From NCBI GenBank assembly GCA_016786965.1, contig JAEUVL010000575.1:1-11918 (forward strand): a stretch of DNA of 11,918 nucleotides. The letters run 5' to 3'. Under the pieces are notes generated by a model that worked only from the letters and a program-made list of their open reading frames with translations, was not told where the DNA came from and searched no databases. Position numbers and translations under genes: made by a program. Source of the DNA: Chitinophagaceae bacterium (GTDB lineage: Bacteria; Bacteroidota; Bacteroidia; Chitinophagales; Chitinophagaceae). Positions 7,403 through 11,918 of the stretch are shown one piece after another; position 1 is the first letter of the stretch; each line of letters starts with the position of its first letter.

Positions 7403-8091
7403 CAGCTTTTATCTTTCAGCACATACCCCATACCCACCTGCGTATGGATCAATGGTGATTCAAAACCTTTGTCTATTTTTTTACGCAGATAATTTACATA
7501 TACATCTATCACATTAGTACCGCTGTCGAAATTAATATCCCATACATTTAAAGCAATATCAGCTCTTGATAAAACCCTGTTCTTATTACGTAAAAAATAT
7601 TCCAGCAATTGAAACTCTTTGGCCGTAAGCTGAATGGTTTTCCCGTTGCGGGTAACTTCTTTTGAATCCAGGTTCATTATCAATTCGCCGGCTTTCAGCG
7701 AAACACCTGTTGCAACAGTACTGTGCAGTCGTTTCAGCATTGCCCTTACCCGCACAAGTAATTCCCTGAAATCGAACGGCTTCACCACATAATCATCAGC
7801 ACCTGCTTCAAATCCTTCGATCTTATTCTCCACGCTGTTCATTGCAGTCAGCATCAGCACAGGAACTGAAGGGTCTATCGCCCTGATAGCCTTACACAGT
7901 TCATAGCCATTCATTCCTGGAAGATTAATATCCAGGATAGCCAGTTGAAAAGACCTGCTTTGAAACAGCTTCAATGCCATGCTACCATCATAAGCCACCT
8001 GTACCTGGAAAGAATTCTCCCGCAGGCCCTGGCTCAAGGAATCGGCAATGCTTCTTTCATCTTCAGCTATAAGAATTTGAATGTCCTGCAT
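7402..8091 (-). CDS. OmpR/PhoB-family response regulator
   Basis: A 229-aa cytoplasmic transcription factor. The receiver domain (3-120) has the acidic pair E10-D11, phosphoacceptor D54 (LAILDINLPGMNG), T82 and K104 (VVKPF), so it should be fully functional. The C-terminal winged-helix domain (about 132-229) shows the family pattern LTAKEFQLLEYFLRNKNRVLSR, then VIDVYVNYLRKKID, ending in GVGYVLK-like GMGYVLKDKS. Length is typical. It is the first gene of the left-going run and precedes its kinase with a 1-base overlap. Proteins of this class usually bind tandem direct repeats spaced 11 bp, and such repeats occur upstream of the nearby usp gene. No consensus -7 box was found in front of 8091. 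Confidence 0.94.
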   Translation of the reverse strand: MQDIQILIAEDERSIADSLSQGLRENSFQVQVAYDGSMALKLFQSRSFQLAILDINLPGMNGYELCKAIRAIDPSVPVLMLTAMNSVENKIEGFEAGADDYVVKPFDFRELLVRVRAMLKRLHSTVATGVSLKAGELIMNLDSKEVTRNGKTIQLTAKEFQLLEYFLRNKNRVLSRADIALNVWDINFDSGTNVIDVYVNYLRKKIDKGFESPLIHTQVGMGYVLKDKS

Positions 8092-8233
8092 AAAGGTTTG
8101 GTTGAAGATCAGCTGCTAAGTTACGCCATTCACTTGCGCAATACGGTGGCCTGCCTGTCCACTCATTGATGACCACGGATTTTTTAAAGATGTAATCTTG
8201 TAGCTTATTACACCCTTTCGGTTGAAAGATACC

Positions 8234-8274
8234 ATACAAGTATTTGATTTAGTCAGTCTTATTGACACTTGTAT
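8234..8274. repeat. Inverted repeat ATACAAGT...ACTTGTAT
   Basis: Perfect 8-bp arms at 8234-8241 and 8267-8274 are separated by 25 bp. The right arm directly abuts an inner 4-bp arm (TGAC 8263-8266) that pairs with GTCA 8252-8255. No T-run follows on either strand, so it is not a standard terminator. It lies about 145-180 bp upstream of the response regulator start and could be an operator. Confidence 0.4.
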
Positions 8275-8508
8275 CTGGAAAGGAAAATCACTTCTTACTG
8301 CAATAAAACACATATTCTTGGCTTATTTAACAACCAGAACTTCGGTCGACCTTTTGTAAATATGGTTTCAACTATGACACAATAGAGATACAGTTTCGTT
8401 CCAATTTTACTTGCAGGGTTTATTATTTAATCCTTGCAAAATTTGAATAAAGTAAATATTTTAATACGCATCCTTATAAATCGACCTATTATTCTTCTCC
8501 CCTGTTAA

Positions 8509-8524
8509 TGGGTTAGATAACCCA
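8509..8524. promoter_or_regulatory. Perfect 16-bp palindrome TGGGTTAGATAACCCA, candidate operator
   Basis: Seven-base arms TGGGTTA and TAACCCA flank a central GA. The site ends 43 bp before the -7 box of the following gene, a position suited to an activator or repressor dimer. No T-run follows, so a terminator is unlikely. The cognate regulator is unknown. Confidence 0.45.
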
Positions 8525-8567
8525 CCAGTACAAACCAATAAAATCGGCAGGCAGGCTCCTTCACACT

Positions 8568-8575
8568 TACATTTG
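8568..8575 (+). promoter_or_regulatory. Bacteroidota-type -7 promoter box (TACATTTG)
   Basis: A perfect match to TAnnTTTG. Transcription would begin near 8580-8583, about 15 nt before the ATG at 8597. No clear TTG -33 element lies about 20 bp upstream. The box overlaps a possible TTG start at 8573, so the gene must start at 8597 if this promoter is used. Confidence 0.6.
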
Positions 8576-8596
8576 CAGTACTATAAAACACTTCCC

Positions 8597-8845
8597 ATGA
8601 ACGATGAGTTTCATATCCCCGTCAGTTTCGGGGGTAAAGAATACCATTTCCCTGCAAGGCTTTTGAATTATGGCTACACCATTAAACTCGAGGTGGTCAT
8701 AGACGGGAATACCATTTTGTTTGAACCGGATGAAGAAAGAAACTGGAGAGCATTGGTTCCTTTTGATGAAATAACCTCCACTCAAAAAACCAACCCGGAA
8801 TTGCTCAGGGCCGTTGCAGAAGCCATTGAAGAGATCACAAAGTAG
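8597..8845 (+). CDS. Small conserved-type hypothetical protein (82 aa)
   Basis: An 82-aa acidic cytoplasmic protein starting MNDEFHIPVSFGGKEY. No signal peptide or membrane segment is seen. The first half has an alternating hydrophobic/charged pattern suggesting a small beta sheet (FHIPVSF, YHFPARLL, IKLEVVIDGNTILFEP, about 5-43). A charged segment DEERNWRALVPF (45-56) follows, and then a C-terminal helix (about 66-82). I recall similar short proteins in Chitinophagaceae, but know no function. The frame can be extended to a TTG at 8573, but that lies inside the promoter box. It is a single-gene unit, the only clear gene on the plus strand, and converges on the 101-aa gene with 24 bp between stops. 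Confidence 0.78.
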   Translation: MNDEFHIPVSFGGKEYHFPARLLNYGYTIKLEVVIDGNTILFEPDEERNWRALVPFDEITSTQKTNPELLRAVAEAIEEITK

Positions 8846-8869
8846 AATGTAAAGAGACGGGATAGGTTT

Positions 8870-9175
8870 TTACTTTCCTTTTTGCTTTTGTTTCTCCAGG
8901 TACTCTTTGATCGCCGCATTATATACCCGCTGACCTTTGTCCAGCTTGGCAGCATAGGCTTTCTTTAGTGCCGGGTTTCTAACAATAGATTGGGCATACG
9001 CCACTGCGTCTGCAAATGCACCCTGCCTGTATTGCTGAAGAGCGGTAGGCTTTAGCTTACGCATATATGGGTAGGCGCTCACTACCGTACCATACGCATA
9101 TTGTTTCACCACTATTTGTTTACCGATTGCACCCCTGAGATCATTCAGGATAGATTGATTGCCCCCTCTGGCCAT
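8870..9175 (-). CDS. Basic 101-aa conserved-type hypothetical protein
   Basis: A 101-aa lysine-rich protein with no signal peptide or membrane segment. The N-terminus MARGGNQSILNDLRGAIGKQIVVKQYAYGTVV (split around G18) looks like a short helix then beta hairpin. A Y/P-rich stretch SAYPYMRKLKPTALQQ (33-48) follows. The C-terminal half is helical (AFADAVAYAQSIVRNPALKKAYAAK; VYNAAIKEYLEKQKQKGK). The layout RGxIGK-hVVKQY...K(hydrophobic)xPT...Q resembles short uncharacterised Bacteroidota proteins I remember in similar form; no function is known to me. The ATG at 9175 is the only sensible start, since the frame closes about 20 codons upstream. The long, GC-richer upstream region gives no clear promoter. 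Nucleic-acid binding is possible from its charge but unproven. Confidence 0.75.
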   Translation of the reverse strand: MARGGNQSILNDLRGAIGKQIVVKQYAYGTVVSAYPYMRKLKPTALQQYRQGAFADAVAYAQSIVRNPALKKAYAAKLDKGQRVYNAAIKEYLEKQKQKGK

Positions 9176-9375
9176 AAGTACGGATTGAAGATTAAAATGC
9201 TGCTTACTGCCCGCAGCGGTATGCCGGTAAAATTAAAGAAGCCTCCGGATTACCAGGTTGAAAACAATGTTAAAGCTTTAAAAAGCTGGCTCAAGTTCCG
9301 GGGAAAAGCCGGGCTTAATACGGTCTTACTTCACTGCTACTCCCTTCTTACTATACGCTTACCTTACTGCTCTCC

Positions 9376-9390
9376 CCTGCCAGAAGCAGG
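9376..9390. repeat. Short GC hairpin beside the 11-bp repeat array
   Basis: CCTGC (9376-9380) pairs with GCAGG (9386-9390) over a 5-nt loop. It sits directly before the 11-bp repeats and has no T-run on either side, so terminator function is unlikely. Confidence 0.3.
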
Positions 9391-9391
9391 A

Positions 9392-9435
9392 ATCCTTCGT
9401 TCATCCTTCGTTCATCCTCCGTACACCCTTCGTTG
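9392..9435. repeat. Tandem array of four 11-bp repeats
   Basis: On the plus strand the units are ATCCTTCGTTC, ATCCTTCGTTC, ATCCTCCGTAC and ACCCTTCGTTG. The first two are identical, and each later unit differs from them by two bases. The array is followed by a hairpin (TTGCA/TGCAA with an inner TCGC/GCGA, 9433-9456). It is not part of a convincing gene. Confidence 0.7.
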
Positions 9436-9783
9436 CAGTGTCGCTTTGCGATGCAAAAAACTATTGCACAGCCCCTCCCCTACCCTAACGATATTATCTT
9501 ACTTGCCGATATAAATACAGCTTATTATTTGCTATCAATACTTATTACAGTTCTGGTAACAAATCGGCAACGCTATAAAGAAAAAAACTTTTCAAAATAA
9601 AAACTGAATGTTACAGAGAATGCTTTCGCCTGTAAAATAATTTCATTACGAATTATATAGACGGTTCTAACTGTGTTGTTCTCATCTACGACCGATTATC
9701 TGTTGTATAGTAACTATATCGATTTATTTAGGACTGAACATTGTTCAATCTACTTAAATGTCTGCACCCAATTTATAATTCTC

Positions 9784-9808
9784 TTCAATTCTCAAATGTT
9801 GAATTGAA
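9784..9808. repeat. AT-rich inverted repeat after the T9SS gene
   Basis: TTCAATTC (9784-9791) pairs with GAATTGAA (9801-9808) over a 9-nt loop, about 22 bp after the stop of the T9SS gene. Read leftward the T-run comes before, not after, the hairpin, so it is at best a weak terminator or 3'-end structure. Confidence 0.3.
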
Positions 9809-9830
9809 AAAAAGGCAAGATTACAATTTC

Positions 9831-11570
9831 TTACTGTACCCAAAAGGATTTGGAGCTTATTCCCGTTTCCGAAATGACTCTTACTATATAGCTTCCTTTT
9901 GCCAGTGATCTTACATCTAGTCTCAAAAATTTGGCACCGGGCTGAAGGTTTAAAATCTCTAGTACTTTTTCTCCATTGTATGAATAAATCTGGATCATCC
10001 CTCTTTCTGTCGGATGACTAAAATACAGATCGATAAACTCATTTGCAGGATTGGGGAAAATCATTATCCCATTTTTATCTTTCACCCTCACCGTAACGAT
10101 TTTGCTGAATTCAAACTTGCCATCAATGTCCATTATCTTGAGTCTGTAATAATTAATGCCAGGTAAAGGGGAATAATCAATGATTGAATATAGTGTTGGA
10201 TTGGTAGTATACCCTGATGCGGGTATAGTTCCAAATGGATTAAACTGGGCAGCAGCATCCGTACGCTCCGCTATGAAATGAGAAGAATTTGATTCAGAGA
10301 ATGTGCGCCAGGTCAATTCCACTCTCCCGTCGTATAGCAGCTTGGCGTTAAAGTCAGATAGCTCAACGGGCATTGGAATAGCACAGGAATAACCGGATTG
10401 GGACGGGCTTAAATAATTGCTGATGAAATTCGGAAGTCCCAGCATTGTTGGCTTATGATCGAGGTACAAATAATTCCTTTGATGCGAACATGCTATTCCA
10501 GGAAGGTTGGGTGATAGGATTGCGTCAAGGCTATCCAGTGAGTAAAAGGTTTCCGGGTTTACTTGAAAAGGTTGTTCCTGGTTCCATCTGCTAATATATA
10601 TCCTTTGATCGGGTGCTAGTCGCAATTCGCCTAAGAAGCCATAACCGTTTGGGCTGCCAAACTGAAAATTTGTACTATCGATCACAACCCTTGTAAGTCC
10701 AATATTGGGAGCTGTAATATCGTACTGCACCACCCGGCACTTATCACCGGAAGTCCAAGATGAAACATATAATTTGGTTGCGTCTGGTGATAAAGCCGTA
10801 GAGTAAATATTCTGGTTGAGTTCCCGGATTATGACATTACCGGATGAAATCAGACCTGTCTCAATATCAAAATTGAAAATATAAATATCAGACGAAAATG
10901 AATTAAATATCAACTTCGAACCATTTGTGGAAAAAGTCAAACTACCTACAGTATTATTTATTGAATTGGGGAAACTAAAAGAACTGATAACAGGAGCAGC
11001 AAGGCCGCTGGCAGATAAAAGGTATGAATGAAACCTGAATTCATTGACAACATTCTCCCGGACAACGATCCAGAAATCTTTGGCGTTGCAATGCTGCGTT
11101 CCAGCTAACTCTTCTGTGCCTGCAGAAAACAATGAGACATTTTTCTCAGTTATAGCTCCCAGACCTCCATCCAGCCCCATATCAATAATATTATACCTGG
11201 CGCCTGCGCTACCAAAAGCCCTTGTAGTAAATAAATAGACAGAATCAGTTCCCGGCGCAGGAACTGCAAGACAGGACTGGGCCGATGATTGATCACCCAA
11301 AATGCCGGTTCCATTTGACATAACTTGGTTTAACCTATTCCAGATTGTTTCGCCATTGGAATATAAAAGAAGATTGCCAGAGGCGTCTGACAACGAACTA
11401 CTCCCTTCAATAGAAGTAAGCTGTGATGAACCTGTTACAACCGGACTTCCCGAGTTAAAATCAATACTAGCTTTCCATCCAAAAAACCAGTGAGCTGCCC
11501 GTTTGATCTGGCCGAACCCTGCAAATGGAAAAAAAGTTGCTGCGCAGATAACAAGGATGATCTTTTTCAT
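9831..11570 (-). CDS. Secreted beta-propeller-like protein with T9SS type A sorting domain
   Basis: A 579-aa protein for export across both membranes. The signal peptide is MKKIILVICAATFFPFAGFG, cleaved before Q21. Residues about 25-390 match a Bacteroidota surface-protein family that opens with HWFFG..A.IDFNSG.P and continues with LLLYSNGETIWNR, blade-like repeats such as LTFSTNGSKLIFNSF and ALSPDATKLYVSSW, so a beta-propeller is likely. Residues about 395-495 (PVELSDFNAKLLYDGRVELTW...INYYRLKIMDIDG) form a fibronectin III-like domain that often precedes the sorting signal. Residues 500-579 are the type A C-terminal domain (IFPNPANEF, LDVRSLAKGSYIVRV, final KSFWVQ), which directs secretion by the PorU/gliding-type T9SS and surface attachment. 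No catalytic motif was recognised, so adhesion or ligand binding is only a guess. It stands alone, with long non-coding flanks. Confidence 0.9.
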   Translation of the reverse strand: MKKIILVICAATFFPFAGFGQIKRAAHWFFGWKASIDFNSGSPVVTGSSQLTSIEGSSSLSDASGNLLLYSNGETIWNRLNQVMSNGTGILGDQSSAQSCLAVPAPGTDSVYLFTTRAFGSAGARYNIIDMGLDGGLGAITEKNVSLFSAGTEELAGTQHCNAKDFWIVVRENVVNEFRFHSYLLSASGLAAPVISSFSFPNSINNTVGSLTFSTNGSKLIFNSFSSDIYIFNFDIETGLISSGNVIIRELNQNIYSTALSPDATKLYVSSWTSGDKCRVVQYDITAPNIGLTRVVIDSTNFQFGSPNGYGFLGELRLAPDQRIYISRWNQEQPFQVNPETFYSLDSLDAILSPNLPGIACSHQRNYLYLDHKPTMLGLPNFISNYLSPSQSGYSCAIPMPVELSDFNAKLLYDGRVELTWRTFSESNSSHFIAERTDAAAQFNPFGTIPASGYTTNPTLYSIIDYSPLPGINYYRLKIMDIDGKFEFSKIVTVRVKDKNGIMIFPNPANEFIDLYFSHPTERGMIQIYSYNGEKVLEILNLQPGAKFLRLDVRSLAKGSYIVRVISETGISSKSFWVQ

Positions 11571-11888
11571 ATCAGGTATAATGTAATTAAGAAATGAATT
11601 ATAATAAAATCCGGCTCTGTCTCACTAGGTTGAGTTGGCATGATGGGAGATAAAGGTATAAAATGCTTAAAGCTCGCTGCTGAAAAATTTTTAGCTCTGA
11701 CTCCTCGTTCCGTCAATACATATGGCGCTTATTCACTATGAGATTAAAATCTCTTCCATTTAAAAAAACTACTTTCCGATACAAAAATTATAGTTCCCTT
11801 TATTATCAAGCACTTACAGAGATTGGGCAACAAATAGACAACAAAGGTGACTAAAACAAGTGCAAGAGTACAACAAAGAAAAGAAAAA
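11571..11888. other. Non-coding region upstream of the T9SS gene
   Basis: AT-rich, with no convincing gene. It should hold the leftward promoter of the T9SS gene. Seen in it: a near-consensus -7 box (11651-11658), an inverted repeat GAGAT/ATCTC (11740-11753) with a 4-nt centre, and three copies of CAACAAA (11828, 11839, 11871), the first two 11 bp apart. Confidence 0.5.
11651..11658 (-). promoter_or_regulatory. Possible -7 box for the T9SS gene (TACCTTTA)
   Basis: One mismatch to TAnnTTTG (final A instead of G). It lies 80 bp before the ATG at 11570, implying a leader of about 70-75 nt. No TTG at the ideal -33 spacing supports it, so the call is weak. Confidence 0.3.
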
Positions 11889-11918
11889 ATGTTGTTGCCT
11901 TTAGGGTGTGCTGTGCCT
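11889..11918 (+). CDS. Possible start of a plus-strand gene cut by the right edge
   Basis: An ATG at 11889 follows a purine-rich, A-rich leader and opens ten codons (MLLPLGCAVP) to the window end. A-rich leaders are common before Bacteroidota genes, but ten codons cannot establish a gene. Confidence 0.15.
   Translation, partial: MLLPLGCAVP

Larger units (their letters stand above)
8092..8567. other. Non-coding region with inverted repeats between response regulator and small plus-strand gene
   Basis: An AT-rich divergent intergenic region that should carry the promoters of the two-component operon (leftward) and of the 82-aa gene (rightward). Inverted repeats seen: AAGAT/ATCTT (8187-8199), TGTAAT/ATTACA (8191-8212), ATACAAGT/ACTTGTAT (8234-8241 and 8267-8274) with an inner GTCA/TGAC, and the palindrome at 8509-8524. 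A 65-codon open frame on the minus strand (8313-8116) has no coding character. No RNA gene was recognised. Confidence 0.6.
9176..9830. other. Long intergenic region without a convincing gene
   Basis: Two parts differ in composition. About 9176-9480 is GC-richer and carries an 11-bp repeat array and hairpins; about 9500-9830 is strongly AT-rich. A plus-strand frame through 9197-9345 gives a lysine-rich peptide with some coding-like character (KPPDYQVENNVKALKSW) that degrades into low-quality sequence, so it could be a gene remnant. Small palindromes occur at 9706-9718 (TATAG/CTATA) and 9735-9747 (TGAAC/GTTCA). No RNA gene was recognised. Confidence 0.55.

Noticed and set aside
8116..8313. 65-codon minus-strand frame upstream of the response regulator
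   Set aside because: Composition and pattern look random, it covers the inverted repeats, and no promoter or family was seen.
8573..8596. TTG start eight codons before the 82-aa gene
   Set aside because: The TTG lies inside a perfect -7 promoter box, and an ATG at 8597 fits the protein better.
9101..9514. 137-codon plus-strand open frame
   Set aside because: It overlaps the start of the 101-aa gene on the other strand, runs through the 11-bp repeats and shows no domain; at most a remnant lies in 9197-9345.
9784..9808. Intrinsic terminator for the T9SS gene
   Set aside because: The hairpin is AT-rich and the T-run lies on the wrong side for leftward transcription.
11828..11877. CAACAAA copies as a repeat array or CRISPR-like structure
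   Set aside because: Only three 7-base copies at uneven spacing (11 and 32 bp) in A-rich DNA; chance is likely.

Overview
The window looks like chromosomal DNA of a Bacteroidota bacterium, most likely a Chitinophagaceae-type organism. The evidence is a secreted protein with a C-terminal type IX secretion (T9SS) sorting domain, a perfect Bacteroidota-type -7 promoter box (TAnnTTTG), starts without Shine-Dalgarno sequences, a tandem-domain Usp protein, and a NhaD antiporter of the type common in this phylum. Genus-level placement is an inference. No rRNA, tRNA, CRISPR array, IS element or phage gene was seen.

Positions 1-8091 hold a left-going (minus strand) run of seven genes. In transcription order they are an OmpR-family response regulator (8091-7402), its sensor histidine kinase (overlapping by 1 base), a tandem universal stress protein, and a secreted TPR protein. 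A strong intrinsic terminator (3355-3391) follows. Then come a glycosyltransferase-HAD phosphatase fusion, a NhaD-type Na+/H+ antiporter (1-bp gap) and a ClC chloride channel or transporter cut by the left edge (8-bp gap). The fusion pairs a GpgS-like (GT81-type) domain with a HAD phosphatase. These are the two activities needed to make glucosylglycerate, a compatible solute. Next to sodium and chloride transporters this reads as a salt/osmotic-stress module; that function is inferred. Between the kinase and the usp gene lie four in-phase 11-bp repeats, a layout typical of OmpR/PhoB-family binding sites. The neighbouring two-component system may therefore control usp and the TPR gene.

Positions 8092-8567 are non-coding, with several inverted repeats. 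A small plus-strand gene (8597-8845, 82 aa, unknown function) has its own promoter and a perfect 16-bp palindrome upstream. It converges on a 101-aa minus-strand gene of unknown function (9175-8870). Positions 9176-9830 contain no convincing gene but include an array of four 11-bp repeats (9392-9435) and a hairpin.

Positions 9831-11570 encode a secreted beta-propeller-like protein with a T9SS type A sorting domain. The last ~350 bases are non-coding, apart from a possible plus-strand gene start at the right edge.
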